Origin: Gnomoniopsis sp. IMI 355080
Taxonomy: Eukaryota > Ascomycota > Sordariomycetes > Diaporthales > Gnomoniaceae
Length of the DNA: 64,000 nucleotides
Assembly (NCBI GenBank): GCA_027946555.1
Contig: JAPEVC010000016.1
Location: 124,001-188,000, forward strand
Reading direction: 5' to 3'
The position numbers and the translations under genes are program-made. The number at the start of each line of letters is the position of its first letter. Position 1 is the first letter of the stretch. The notes under the pieces are model-generated. The model did not search any database, was not told the origin of the DNA, and worked only from the letters and a program-made list of their open reading frames with translations. Positions 20,941-33,327 of the stretch are shown piece after piece.

Positions 20941-22747
20941 CGCGTCGCACAAACTACATATCCCTTGCGACCAGATCTAACAGATCTACGGAAAGCAATA
21001 CGGGACAAGAAATTTTCTTTCCCTCACTTCACAATAAGTTCAAAAAAACAACACGAGCGAATGACAGGGTACGGAACGCAAAAGACCTGCTTGCGGGAGG
21101 AGGATGAGAGAACGCCGGCTTTGCAATCTCCCAGTATTAACGAGGCCATTAAGACCAGATAAACAAGCTGCTGTCCACGAACCCTTTCCTCTCTACACCG
21201 TATCCGTACCCCCAAGCGACCCGCCAGCCCTCACACCTTTTTTATTACGCTGCACCTACGCCTGCCACGTTAGGCGGGCGGCGTCCTATCGGTATCGTGG
21301 CCCTGGCAAGAGCTCGTCCCGAAAGGATTTAGGGGTGGCTTGTGTCCCGGTTTTTTGGAGACGCTAAGTCCCTGATCCTGGTCACTAAAATCAGGGGTCC
21401 ATGTGGCTTGAGAACCGAGGAAAGACAGGGCAATCCAAGTATCCTGTCCACCGCCGTCTATTGTCGCCTTAACAGATCTGCACCAAGCTGAGGTGGCAAT
21501 ATGTTGCGAGCTGTCAAAAACCTTCATAGTTCCGAACACCATCCAGGCCCAAAGTGACTTCCGAGATGACAGGTCTGCAATACCAGGAATACGTAGAAAA
21601 GAAGAGGGCCACGTCCGCACCGCCACTCGTGCCGTCCAGGATCGGAAATTGATTTGCAGAAGGGATTAGCCTTGCATGATCGTCCGGGCGCGTGCCGTGC
21701 AACAGAACCATGTTAAAGCATGCCGTCGAGGTGTGTTTTGCCAGTTTTACAGGACAAGAAAATCAAGGCACGAGCCGACGATCAAGGAATAGTCCAACAG
21801 TCAGCGTACAATTCGAGGATATCGCCACTCTTGTGTGAGAATGGGCTCCCTCTCGACATACAGGGATCACTCTTTACCGAAAGTCTGGGTATCAACGGTA
21901 GTTGTAGGGTGGCAAGTTCCATGACTTGCGTGCCGCGCGCATGTTTACCTACCCAAGTACCTCCCTGAGTACCTACCTAGGTGGTCACCTCCTCTACAGC
22001 ATTCGTCAGTTGTGTATTGACTCCTGTGTGGCAGATTTTAGTAATGTTAAATCATTACTGCTTGTCGGACTTTGATATTCTCCAAAATCGCCTACTTAGT
22101 ACATGGAAGTGGGTGGCAATTCTGTGTATCCCTGTATTTGAACATATGATCGCCAGTACGCCAGAGCACTGTTGCATTACCTGGGCAGGATATAGTGAAC
22201 ATATGTCCATGCGCCACCCGAGAAACGCACGGCATCAAGCACGAAGCCCGGACCGCGGATGCTGACAGCGATGATGCCCAGCCGTTGGAGCACTGCATCC
22301 GGCAACATACACGAAACCAACCAACATGACTTGCTTGGACATTTTCTCCACAGACCAAGAATATATTCATTTCCATGAGTAGAAGGCACTTGTATCAATG
22401 ACAGTCGCCAAATTTGAAGGGAATCTGTCGCAATACTCTCAGATCACGCTAGCAGGAGACCCGTCAGCGCCATGCATCCATCCCAAAAAGCCAGAAAGCC
22501 ACTCATAGACCATACTGTATTGCTGTTGGCCTTGCTCCAACAACAGCTCTTCCTCAGGCCCACCACCTAGTGTGAAACCACGTGGGGTTGTTCTCACTCC
22601 AGGGCGCTCTTAAGCCCTTCTTACCTCAACCCATTCGCCCTCGCTCTCCTCACCAGCGCCGTTCTGCTCCCACAGTGGCAATAAGACACGTTCGACGTCT
22701 ACTACTTCAGCGGGCCATCAAATGACCTGCTTCACAGCGTTGAACGG
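20941..22747. other. Intergenic, 1.8 kb
   Basis: Both neighbours run leftward, so this region combines the hydrolase-like promoter (left) and the HID1 3' region (right). It has short frames only. The longest motif cluster of the window lies at 21946-21983. Confidence 0.5.
21946..21983. repeat. Longest cluster of the TACCT/AGGTA motif
   Basis: Three TACCTACC/AAGTACCTCC-type units in 38 bases, ending in the palindromic TACCTACCTAGGTGG. Intergenic, about 1 kb from the nearest start codon. Confidence 0.5.
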
Positions 22748-25631
22748 CTAGTTTCTTTCTCCAATCAGCGCGTTCCCACCAGGGTTCGATCCATTGGTCG
22801 GTGACTGGGGGCCTCGCAGGTTCATCGCTCCAATGCGGGACACGATGTTGCTGCCTACTGCATCAACCGCTCCTCTTGGCGATGTGAGAGTCGGACCCTC
22901 GGGCGCGGTCTCCTGCACTCGGAACAGCTTGATCATAGTAGCATTCCATATTCCGACCGTGCCTCGAGAGATCTGCATCTCGCTGCTGAAAATGAAACTC
23001 CAGATTAACGATTCGTACCAGCCCAGCGCTAGCGGTGACCATTCAAATGAGTGTACCCTAACAGGGGAAACGTCCACGCCAACCAGCTTCACTTGGCTGA
23101 TTTTGCGTAAGGTATCTGGCGAAGCGAGGTCGGCAATCAAGGTTTGTCGGGGGACAAGAGACGATACTTGTTGAATCGTGGTCAAAATCGTGTGAAGAGG
23201 CAACTCGGGAAGCCAACTGTCGATCCACTGGGCTGTCGGCTCGAACAAGCCACTCTGGGACTGGCCTGATATAGAGTACCCACTGAGGCTAGTCATGCTG
23301 TTCTGCCTTGAGAAATTCTGAGACCCCGCTGGCATTTTACCACGGGCCTTCTCCGACATGCCCCGCAGCTGCGTAGGAACCGCGTCTTCGACGTTCGAGA
23401 TCGAGGATGCGCGAGACGGATTTTCGCTCGGGTCAGAATGTGACGGCGTGGGACGTTCTTCATCACTATCTTCTTCGTCTTCTCCAATAGTAAACGTGCC
23501 GTCTTCTTCCGGTACATTGCTTAATGCAGGTGGCCGGGAATGCGCTGTAGACGGACTCCTCAAACTTTCGGACGAGCTCCTTATAGAGTCGATATCTGAG
23601 GATCCTCGTGCATCCTTTTTTCGTCGGTTCCTCCTCTCAATCTCTTCTTGGCCACTCTCTAAAGTGAAATTACGGAGAGCTTCGAAGCGTCTCCTATTGC
23701 GCAATATGGCGGCGATAAATTCGGGATTTTCTGCGGAACGTCAACGCCAGGCCTCATATCAAACGGGGAGACACGCCAGAATCTTGATCACTCACTATTG
23801 TATTGGTGCTCCAGGATGGAGTTCATTGATTCTAGCAAGGACCGCAGTAGACTGTGATTTGTATCGTTGGCCAATAAGAAAGATGGCGAGGACATGGAAT
23901 TGAAGAGCTGCATCAACTTCGTGCTCGCCATGGTGCTCAGGCCCTCAAGGTAATAGGCGACATTGTTGATAACGGCAAGCAGAGCAGGGTAGATGGCCGT
24001 CAGCTTGCCGTTGCTGGTCGTAATGAGATTGTAGATGGACTATGTCAAATGAGCCTTTAATCTTACTTCATCACTCAAGAGTCGATCCACTTACCTGGAT
24101 GAGGAAATCCGCATATGTTCCCCGAAACCCTTGAACACGGATCACGGGAGGAAGAGTCTCCTGAGCCTCAAAGTGCTTGTTGAGATTGACACCGAAGTTC
24201 TTTTCCACACTCAACGTTTGCAATAGAAATGCGCACATCCTCACGACGCCCTGCTTGGAAGCATCGCTCTTGTACTCCAAGGCGTAGAACAAGATGAGGA
24301 TGATGAAATCGTGAGCCCTCTCGGTGTCCACAATGAACGAGCGGAAGCGCCTGTTGCACTGTGTGATCTCCCAAAACAGCATTATCATTTCAGGGGCAAA
24401 TCGGATGGATGACTGTGTGCCGGGAATGTACGAGGCATTAGCTTGTAATGGCTGATTTAGTATCCGGGTCATGCCGTCAACAATGAATTGAAAATCCTGA
24501 GGTCGATGAATTCGCCCGAGGAAATGGCGGAACCAATTCTTTTGTTGTTCACCGGTTGTGGTCTCTGGTATAGGGTAGAGAATGGTGACGAGGAGGAATT
24601 GTAGGGAGTAAGTTACGAGGATCTGCTTCGGATCCTTGAAGACGAGCGTATTGTACGGGACTCGCCAACTGGCAGGATTGTATTTCATGGTCTGCAGACT
24701 TTTAGCATCATGAGTGGGAGCTGAGGGCCGGAGCAACATACGGTATTTAGGAGAGAGCAAAGAACAGACAAGACGACCTGCTTATCTGAAATGGTGCAAA
24801 TATGCGTCAGAGCCCGTGTACCATACTTGGGCAACATCGCAGCAGACATATACATGCTCTGGCCGGTGATGGCCAGCAGCAGCCGGAGTACCTCGATACG
24901 GTTGCTCTCAAATTCTTTGGTAGTTGCGACCGTCTGGTTGCAGCCTACTCCGCTCTGCCATATCGCGTAGGTGACCTTTGGCTTTCCGTGCGGCTGCTTG
25001 GTACTCGTAAAGTCCGAGAAGAACAATAGGTCGATCAAGGTGTCGAGCAGTTCTTCAGCGAGCGGCCTGGTCTCCTCCCACTCGTCAGATGGCTTTGCCT
25101 TGGCCTGGTCTTCTTGCCCATCCTCGCCTTCGTCAAATAGAACTTCATTGGCAATAGCGGCTTGCCTCGTCCTTTTCCGTCTCTTTCCCCAAAAGAAGCT
25201 CTGCTCCCACTCCTGTAGATGGTCGGCCTCGTAGAGATAGGGGATGACACGAGTCAAGACGCGTATGCAATTCAGAGCATCGCTCTCCGGGGCAAACTCG
25301 GGGTCGGGAAATGAAGGGTGGTTTCGCAGAACGAAGAGGCGGGAGGTGACGGCTAAGAGGAGTGTTTCCAGGTTCTCGAGGGCATTGTCTCGTGTGCGGC
25401 GAATGTCTGATGGAGCAAAGAGGCTGAAGACGTCTTCTGAAGACTCGGGCAATTCCCAGAACTGGTAACGATGAGCGATGGTCAGTGGGAGGTAGCGGCG
25501 TTTGGCCGAGCACCCCGGGGGGGTCAAATACGTACAGAGGTCCAATATGGATCATCGGCAGGAATGTTGCGCTCACCGCAGAGCCGGAAGATGCCCTTTT
25601 TGAAGACAAGCTTCGAGTCGCTTGCACCCAT
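22748..25631 (-). CDS. HID1: HID1 family protein (Golgi trafficking)
   Basis: Hid1 (high-temperature-induced dauer formation) family, a Golgi-associated trafficking protein; fission yeast relatives include Hid1, Hid3 and Ftp105. The model is complement(join(22748..23730,23796..24039,24095..24691,24742..25461,25536..25631)), 879 aa. It starts MGASDSKLVFKKGIFRLCGE, and the Gly2 context could allow N-myristoylation, as known for this family. Junctions read PYWTS-FWELPES, SLLNT-TMKYNPASWRVPYN, FLIQ-SIYNLITTSN and HQYN-KNPEFIAAILRNRRRFEALRNFTLE, all family-like. The protein is largely helical; a Ser/acidic low-complexity stretch (DIDSIRSSSESLRSPSTAHS onward) splits the C-terminal part, and QWIDSWLPELPLHTILTTIQ is the conserved C-terminal block. 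The introns are 50-74 nt. Confidence 0.92.
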
Positions 25632-26425
25632 GTTGGCAGCGACTGGGTAGCATGTCTTGGTGCTTTCGGCGCTGGTCGACGAGGCAATGGGTGGAATAAA
25701 CCCAAAAAAAGGGATTCGGTAAGAAGGCAAGACGTTGCCTTGCAAGGTTCCAAGGATGTCACAGAAGTTGGGAGCCCAAGTACGGATTTGGCTTGCTTTT
25801 GGAGAGGGGCGCTCGGGCCAGTTCTGGACTGGATTAGATACTGTACTCAATACAGAGCCACAACTACAACAAATAACATCTCACTCAACCTACCTAGTTC
25901 ATTAGGGACTGGGCATCTCAACACATCGTTACCATGATAAAACCGCAGTACTCATGCAGTTTCATTTTCAATACATTCGCGCGAGTCTAAATGCCTACGT
26001 AATGATGTCTGGCAGACGAATAAGCTGTCCAGCCCGTGTCTAGTGTTCCCCTCCACGGGACACAGATATGCTTGCCTCCTAGCCAGTGTCCTTGTGCTAC
26101 TGCCCACTACCTCCACCAGCCTGTCCTAGTGTCTTATGATATTGAATACCAGACTGTGGTATTGGAAAGCACGACTTCGCTTCAACGATGAAAGGGTTGA
26201 CACAGGCCACCTCGACCTTTCGCACGACAGTCCGCCGTCAAAAGCCAATGCGGCGTGCTATTTCAGGCCGAAGCATGCGAATGGAAATTTCCATATCAAA
26301 GGTGGCTCACGGATATCGGATTTCTTCGTCGGCCGAACGGTCATGATCAACATTTGCCACAAGCCCACTCAACGAGTCTTTGGCGCTTCATGTCTCTCAT
26401 AGTCTCGCGTCGGCTTCTGATGCTC
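25632..26425. other. Intergenic, HID1 promoter and POM34 3' region
   Basis: About 800 bases. It contains CAACCTACCTAG near 25887, a partial copy of the dispersed motif. No gene seen. Confidence 0.5.
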
Positions 26426-27327
26426 CTATGGCCACACGTTGTTGGAGCTCCGCCGACTCTTCTCGTACAACCACTTGTTGTTTAACCCCACGCTGATCCG
26501 CTTGCCACCAGGCGGACTGGGTGTTGCGGGTGGTTCAGAGAAAACGCTCGAGTTGAAGCTGGCACCCAAGATACTTGCCCCCGGTGTGCTTGCCCCCATT
26601 ATGCTCGCGTTATTCGGGCTACCTGAGCCTTGAGAGAAAGACCGTCGGCCATTATAACCCACAGCCTTCTGAAGGAGGGGGCTTGCAGCAGGAGAGTATG
26701 GCGACCCATTCATTCTAGACGCTGACGGGCTTCCGCTGGCAGACAATGGTGAGCTCGAGGGGCTAGCTTTGCCTGTTGAGCCTGCGAGGGATGGTGTGCG
26801 CGAGTATCTGGGAGGTGTGCTGTAAACGGTATCTGGTGGTTCTGGCCTGGAACTCGGTGGAAGGCCCAGCAGCTTGCGCTGGGCTGCGGTCAAGGGGATA
26901 TCGGACATGTCGTCTCTTTGCCGGAAAAGAGGAAGACAGGCAACGCCTATGTTCCACAAGGGTAGCATGTAGACAGCGAAAAAGGTCCACCAGACGTACA
27001 GCTTCGCGTCCGCGGTGTGGCTGTCATCAAGAGTGAGCTTCCAATAGATGTGAACTAGTATGACGCCATTACATACAGTACTTTGGGACCAAAATCGGCA
27101 TTGATCCTCTGGATGAAACTTAATATGACGAGAGCCCCGACATTGTATACTATGGTCTTGACATTGTCGCTGGTAAAGACGGTCGCGTTTTGGCGGCGGG
27201 TAATTTCGTCAATGCGAGGATGCTGCCAGCTTCCTGGACTTTCGGTGACTGTAATGTTGTTTCCGGATATTTGCTTGAGAGGCGTCCGTTGCTTGTTCAG
27301 AGCGAGCGCTGTTGACGATCCCGACAT
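26426..27327 (-). CDS. POM34: Nuclear pore membrane protein POM34
   Basis: Integral membrane nucleoporin of the Pom34 family, which anchors the pore membrane ring with Pom152 and Ndc1. The model is complement(join(26426..27020,27077..27327)), 281 aa. Two hydrophobic segments are visible: about 57-73 (KTIVYNVGALVILSFIQ) and about 91-115 (LYVWWTFFAVYMLPLWNIGV). The signature DDMSDIPLTAAQRKLLGLPP follows. The C-terminal 140 residues are Ser/Pro/Gly-rich with a late block, SVGLNNKWLYEKSRRSS. The intron is inferred from a GTATGT donor and GACAG acceptor (56 nt), giving GPKVL-HTADAKLYVWW; other acceptors break the frame, so the junction is less certain than the exons. Confidence 0.85.
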
Positions 27328-28264
27328 GTTGGCGGCTGGGCGCTGCGTAGCTCGTCGTTCTCACACCTGTGGACGGAGCTTTTACGCGGCTGCAGCTATC
27401 TCGTGGCGTCTCGGACGATTGGCGAATCGGGGAAAGGGCGGTCCTGCTGCGTTAGTATCTAATTCGGGGCGAAGTGTGCTGGCGAGGCATTCGTGCCCAG
27501 GCAGAACGTCGTTTGTTCGGCTTTGCCGTGGGGTTTGTCGTGAATGTCGAGGTTGAAAAGAGGGATTGGAGGGATGCCCGCGGCGCGCAAATCAACAGTA
27601 TCCCGGATCCCAGCAACCGCGATTTCTACCAGGCATTCAGGCGGGTCAGGCAGGCGGGTAGGCAGAGCATGTCGGCACGTACCTACCTAGCTGCAGGCCG
27701 CCCTTGAACCTGATCTACCTAGCAGCCCAGGTAGTTAAGTGATGTTGTTTTTCTTTCAACTGTACTTTCACAGTGACCGATGCCTCATTTCCCTTTTGTA
27801 GTCTGACTGTCTTCTCCTCTCAATATCCCGACAAACGACACATATAATATGTGGGTCAACTTTATTTTAACTATCGATTATTTACTGCCCAGGTTTGTAT
27901 GAATGTACAGTCACTACACAGTACCTAATCCGCTACCTCAGTCCTTGTAGGTAATGCAGCCAGGGTCGTCGACCAGGGTCCCGAGCCTTGATGCTCCCCT
28001 GTGACGCAGCGGCTTGCGGCGCAGTCCTCGGGCCCGTTGGAAGCTCCTCGACGTTTCGCCATGCAATGCTGCCACTTTTACTAAGGTTTCTGCTGACGAA
28101 ACTTCGGAGGACATTCAAGGAGATCGCTCACCTCCCGAGCCATGCGATTCTGCTATTGATATACGATACTCATTTTTGACCACTCGCAGCCCACATAGCC
28201 ATATTCACGCTGCTGTACATACACCTCATGTCACATACGGGTCCGGCCCAGTAATTCGCCCATC
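27328..28264. other. Divergent promoter region POM34 / ANL-like gene
   Basis: Both flanking genes start at this spacer. It contains GTACCTACCTAG (27679-27690), CTACCTAGC (27715-27723) and CCAGGTAG (27727-27734), a cluster of the dispersed motif roughly 350-400 bases upstream of POM34. No gene seen. Confidence 0.5.
27679..27734. repeat. TACCTACCTAGG-type motif cluster
   Basis: Three TACCT/AGGTA units within 56 bases in the POM34/ANL-like divergent promoter. Confidence 0.4.
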
Positions 28265-30091
28265 ATGTTCAACGGCTTCTACGAGAACGTCATGTGGCAG
28301 CTCGACCAGGGCGTCACTGGACTTGTCTATCAATGGAACGGCTGGAGCACCGCCATTGCGACGGCCCTGGCCCTCTTCCTCTCCTACCAGATATACTCGC
28401 GTACCGACCCTGACACCCACCCGCTCCTCCTGGCCCGTCAGGCACAGCCGTCCCCCGTGCGGCAACCCGGCGAGTCCTCCGTCTACCGCTCCCACTCAGC
28501 CCCACATGGCATGCCTCTCAATGCTGGCCTCAATGTGAAGGATCCAGGTGCTTCTAAGTGGTCTAGAGGTCGCGATGGAGACATCCGGGACGTCTGGAGG
28601 CAGGCCGTGAAGGGAACCTCGGAGGAGGGCAAGCCGGTCGGAAAGGGCAAGATCTTGACGGTCCTTGGGGCGGACAAGGTCATTGAACACAGTCTTGGTA
28701 GGTCACACCGTACACCGCTGTGCAATAACGCCAACTGACAGCCACAGATGATGTTACCCGCCAAATAAACCTCATCGGCAAGCATATTCTCGACCAGGGC
28801 GGTGCCCGTGTTGCCATCTATCTACCCAACTCGGTCGAGTTCATGGCTGCCCTTTTCGCCTGCGCTTTCTACAATCTCACAGCTATCCTCGTTCCTTTCG
28901 ATCAGTCCGACGATGCCGTGATATCTATGCTGCGGCAGGCAGAGGCTGATACTGTGGTGGCACTGCCTGGATCGTTCCCCTTCGATGCCGTGGTCAAGAG
29001 CTATCCGTCCCTCCGACAGGTTGTCTGGGTGGTCGACGAGGGTAACAGGCATATGGACTGGAACGAGGTTCCCAAGGGCATGGGCGGCAAGCTGAACGTC
29101 GCAACCTGGCAGGACATCATCCAGGACAGCCCCGCTGACGCAGGCACGGAACTCCCTCCACTCGCGGACCAGCATGCTGCCCCCGATATTACCATCTTCT
29201 GGCAAACAAACCCGAGTGAAATGGAAGAGATGGTCCATCTTACCGCCGCCAACCTTACTGCTGCAATTGCCGCTCAACTCTTCGCTATTCCTCAATCCCA
29301 GCGCATGGGCCCGTCAGACCTCTTCCTCCCCGCCGACGCCCTGACCAGCACATACACCCTCGCCCTGACACTTGTAGCAATCTACTCCAACGCCTCTGTC
29401 GCCTTCAACTCGTCCGCCGGCGAGCTGGACCTCTCCCTCGCAACCCGCGGCATCGAGCCCACCATTCTCGTCGCCAGCCCCCAGACACTCCTCAAAACGC
29501 ACGCACAGGCCACCAAACAGATCTCCTCATTCATCGGCCGCAAAATCCATTATCTCCAGACGCGCTCCCTCACACAATACGGCGTTATGCCCACTGCCTC
29601 GTTACTCACCTCTTACAATGATAGTCTGCGCCCCGCAATCGGGCGGACTCCCGGCAAGCTTCGCCTCGTTTACACCGCGGATCGTGCCGGCAACGAGAGC
29701 ATACCAAAGCTCTCGAGTGCGGAGCTGTCGGACTTGAGGATTTTCCTTGGAGCCAGAATTGTCTATGCATTGACAGCTGCCAAGGTGGCGGGCGCCGTGG
29801 CGCAGACGCAGTTCTATGACTACCGCGTGTTTCAGGATAAGTGCTCGCATTTCGGTCCGCCGGTGACGAGTTGCGAAGTGTTGCTGAGGGACTCAGAAGC
29901 GTTCAAAACGACGGATGAAAATAGTCAGGGAGAGGTAAGGCTCTCACCCAAGAGTAAGCTTATTTTACAAATTCTTGTTGCTAATTTGACTATTTCAGAT
30001 CATTGTTCGCGGTCCTGCCGTAGTTGGTGGTGAGGCGGCGCTAGGCATTAATGCCCAGATACGCTTCGACAACACTATTGCTTATGTCTGA
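28265..30091 (+). CDS. Membrane-anchored ANL-fold (AMP-binding-like) protein, degenerate
   Basis: Related to long-chain acyl-CoA synthetases of the ANL (adenylate-forming) superfamily. The model is join(28265..28697,28748..29934,29999..30091), 570 aa. Residues 27-44 (GWSTAIATALALFLSYQI) are a membrane anchor. The N-domain core is recognisable: GARVAIYLPNSVEFMAALFACAFYNLTAILVPF, with later sheets. The phosphate loop A3 (normally YTSGTTGxPKG) is replaced by FWQTNPSEMEEMVHLT (295-310) without the Thr/Ser/Gly/Lys pattern. The protein ends at IIVRGPAVVGGEAALGINAQ... a few residues later, so the A7/A8 hinge and C-terminal lid with the catalytic Lys are absent. The junctions SL-DDVTRQ and QGE-IIVRGP are clean. 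It could be a non-adenylating scaffold or fatty-acid binder; no reaction can be assigned. Confidence 0.78.
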
Positions 30092-30348
30092 GTGGAGGAA
30101 TTTGGCGTAAAGAATTTCGGCCTCATTGCGGTATCAAGATCTTCGGTCATTGGAGACTTGTCACAAACGTAGAGACGAGCTTTCAAGCATGCATTGAAAA
30201 TAAAACTCCTCGTGGTGCTTGCAATTGCATCGTTGTCCGAAGAAACCTCACATCCAAACAAGCCATTCCACACAAGAATGGTCGTCGTCCCTGTGCCCAA
30301 ACGCCAGTACACCCGTCTCTAACCCTCTTACCCAGCCTCTGCAATACA

Positions 30349-32688
30349 TTAAGCTCCATTCCTATAAACCTGCGCGCCCTGGTTGCGGAACATGATTGTG
30401 TCCCGCCTCTGCATAATCATTAACGCGCGATTCAGCGCCTGCTCACTGAATCCCTTGCCCTCCACCATCTCCCTCCGCAATGTCGCCAAGCTCGTGCTCC
30501 ACCCAATAGGCAAGCGGCGCTTCAAGTCTGCCTCGATCCGGTTGACCTCCTCGTTGAGCTCACGACTGCTCTGGTTACCGCCCTGATTGACAGCATCCAT
30601 GGTCGAGCACAAGAAGAGCCGTATGGCCTCGTCGACATGCTCCTCAGTTGCGACGGGCGAGAGAGTCAGTTTTGCAAGAGACTCGGTGATACGCACGATA
30701 GCCTCCAGCTGACGGACGGTAATTGGGATGGAGGAGCGTGCGTTGGCTTCTAATTCGGTGGCGTGTACTTGTTTGCGAATCGAGACGAAGTGGGATGACA
30801 ACTTCTCGGCTGCTGCGTCGCTCAGGCGCGGGGCGCAACGGCTGGTCGGAATTGTCAGTCTTGTGGTTTTGAGCATGAGTATGCGGAAGATGGGATTACT
30901 TACGACTTGCAGTAGGCCAGATACCGCTTGATTGTGTCGACTGGGATTTCAGACTCGGTTTGTTCTTCTGTCGCCACGCCACCCTTGTGGATGTTCATGA
31001 CGTGCTTTGCGATACGCTCGTCACGACCACGCTCGTGTGCATCCTTGACGATGAAAATCATGTCGAAACGGGACAAGATGGTGGTCTGGAAGTCGATGTT
31101 CTCACCCGGTGTCTTCATATCATCGTAGCGGCCAAAAATTGGATTGGCTGCCGCCAAAACAGATGTCCTTGCATTCAGGATGGTAGTGATACCGGCCTTC
31201 GCGATGGAAATTGTCTGCTGCTCCATAGCCTCGTGGATGGCCACACGGTCCTCGTCTCTCATCTTGTCGAACTCGTCAATACACACCACTCCACCATCAG
31301 CCAGCACCATAGCACCACCTTCAAGGTAGAACTCGCGCGTGGACTGGTCTCTCTGAACAGAGGCTGTTAAACCAGCTGCTGACGATCCTTTTCCTGAGGT
31401 GTAAATTGATATTGGTGCTGCCTTCTCCACGAACTTCAGGAGCTGGGACTTGGCAGTACCTGGGTCACCAAGGAGTAGAACATTGATGTCTCCTCTAAGC
31501 TTCATGCCGTCCGGGAGAATCTTCTTCGATCCACCAAGAAGCAAGCACAATATAGCTTTCTTGATGTCCTCGTTGCCGTAGATCGAGGGAGCAATACACC
31601 TAGCCATCACTTGATAAAGATCTGGTCGTCGGCTGAGGTCAAGGAACTGCTGCTCCTCTTCCTCCGAGAAGGTGGAGTGGCCCTTCGCTGTTGAGTCAAT
31701 ATCTGTCTGGATTCCGACCGCACGAAGATATGGAGTCCTGATGGCCACAGCACCACCTGTCGATGAATTTTTGGTTCCTTTGTTCTGGTAAATCGAGAAG
31801 ATGCCCATGACAGTGCATCTCGACCCCGGCACAACACGGTTGGTCAGGTATCTGTCAGCAGAGATGAGAACGTGTCGCGGCAACTCTCCCACGGGGACTT
31901 GATCTGGTGCCTCCTGCAGCTTGATGACTTGTTGATCAACGAATTTTGAGGTTTCGTGAACAACGTAGTAGGGGTCGAGGGGACATGGATCGGTCGGGTC
32001 GCCCTTTTGCCTCTCTCGCTCGCAACGTCTAGGCAAGGTGACGCCTGAAAAGCCACCGTCGATGCTGATTCTTTTAATCTGGTTGCAATTCCGGCACTGG
32101 AGGCGGAGCTCGGTCGCTTTGGAGGACATAACGGAGGCGCCGATCACAATACCCGGTACTCTGACAAGTCGAGAGATTGTGAGGGAATCGAGATTCCGAA
32201 TAGAAACATCCTCGGCATTCGAGTGCAGCAGGAGCTGGTGAGGCGGGAGGTCGATCTTGATGTCGTGGGGAAAGACTATGCGCTGCGTACATTTCCGCAG
32301 CGCTTGCTCGAACTGTACATTGGAAGCCTGTCAGTATGAACTATCGCGTGGGAGAACAAAGGGCTTTGACGTACCAATGGTATGATCTCGGCAGGCTCTG
32401 TGACCAGTCGATGCGCCAATTCCTCGTTATACTTGATCAGGTCACCAATATTGATGTCGCAGTAGTATTTCTGTAGAAGCGCATTCTCGCGAAGCTGGTC
32501 TCTAAATTGTTCATATGAGCGATGGAATATTTGAAAGGAAGCACCAAGGCGCCGTACCTGTAAACAAAAACGTTGTCGAGTCTAAATTCAAGGATGAATG
32601 TCTCAAGCTGTTTCTGCACCTGCAGATTCGTTTCGTCGGTCTCCTCCCGAGGATAGACGTGAAGGGAAGATACAGTGCCACGATCCAT
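30349..32688 (-). CDS. MCM5: MCM5 replicative helicase subunit
   Basis: Subunit of the nuclear MCM2-7 helicase (CDC46 in yeast), which licenses origins and unwinds DNA with CDC45 and GINS. The model is complement(join(30349..30841,30904..32312,32375..32501,32558..32688)), 719 aa, the usual MCM5 length. Seen: start [16 protein letters not shown]; zinc-finger cysteines C159, C162, C183 and C196; Walker A GDPGTAKS (368-375); Walker B CIDEFD (430-435); arginine-finger SRFD (500-503); and the C-terminal winged-helix-type region. Junctions read [28 protein letters not shown] and [18 protein letters not shown]. It converges on the ANL-like gene 257 bases away and diverges from VPS54. TCGCGT repeats upstream may be cell-cycle MCB-type sites. 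Confidence 0.97.
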
Positions 32689-33327
32689 ATTGAGTTTGGG
32701 AGACGGTAAAAGGTGACGGACAACTGAGAACAATGCTTCGGCGAGAAAAGATCACGAGCAAAGTGGGTTGGTGGAGGGGTTGAAAATGGTTTATTGGGCG
32801 AAGCAGGTGTAATTTCTAGACGCGCTTCGGAGCGTGTCGCGTCGCGTGAGTTTAAGTGGTTTTTGTTCGCGCGCTGCTCTAAAGCTGGGCTGGGGGCCCC
32901 CCTAGTTCGGTCCCAGGCTCTGGGTCCCCTGCCCCAGCTCTACATGACTAAGCAGGAAAACCTCCACTCTCGGCTCCGACGTTCCATTGAGACTGCCGCA
33001 TCCAGGGGACCAGGTGTCTGTAATATGCACGGCGATGTGTCGTGTCTACCTAAACAGCTATTGAACTTTGAGTTTCGGCGCCATATATCATCAGAACAAC
33101 AATCCTCCAGTCTCTCTTTTCGCGGTCGGTGTTCTTTGTCTGCTTCCGGCTTTCAGATTCCTCGCTGTCAACGACAAGCAACAACTCCGATCCCTGTTTG
33201 CGACAGCGTATTCCAGCAACACCAGCAATGATTCCGCGGTAGCATTGCCCATCCGTCGCTTCTTGCTTTCCAAAGCATCAAATTGCCCCAGCGTGCTACA
33301 TTGCACCCTGGGATCTTTGCGATCACC
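32689..33327. other. Divergent promoter MCM5 / VPS54
   Basis: A 639-bp spacer between two start codons. The MCM5-proximal part holds TCGCGT repeats (see separate entry) and an inverted CCAAT (ATTGGG near 32793). No gene seen. Confidence 0.6.
32837..32847. promoter_or_regulatory. Possible MCB-like (MBF) site upstream of MCM5
   Basis: Two overlapping TCGCGT units (TCGCGTCGCGT, reverse ACGCGACGCGA), with ACGCGC at 32820, about 150 bases before the MCM5 start. MCM genes are known MBF (ACGCGT-type) targets in yeasts. The match is to a variant core, so this is an inference. Confidence 0.3.

Noticed and set aside
22780..22800. GGGTTCGATCC, a B-box-like string suggesting a tRNA
   Set aside because: It lies in the HID1 coding exon and no cloverleaf or A-box is found around it.
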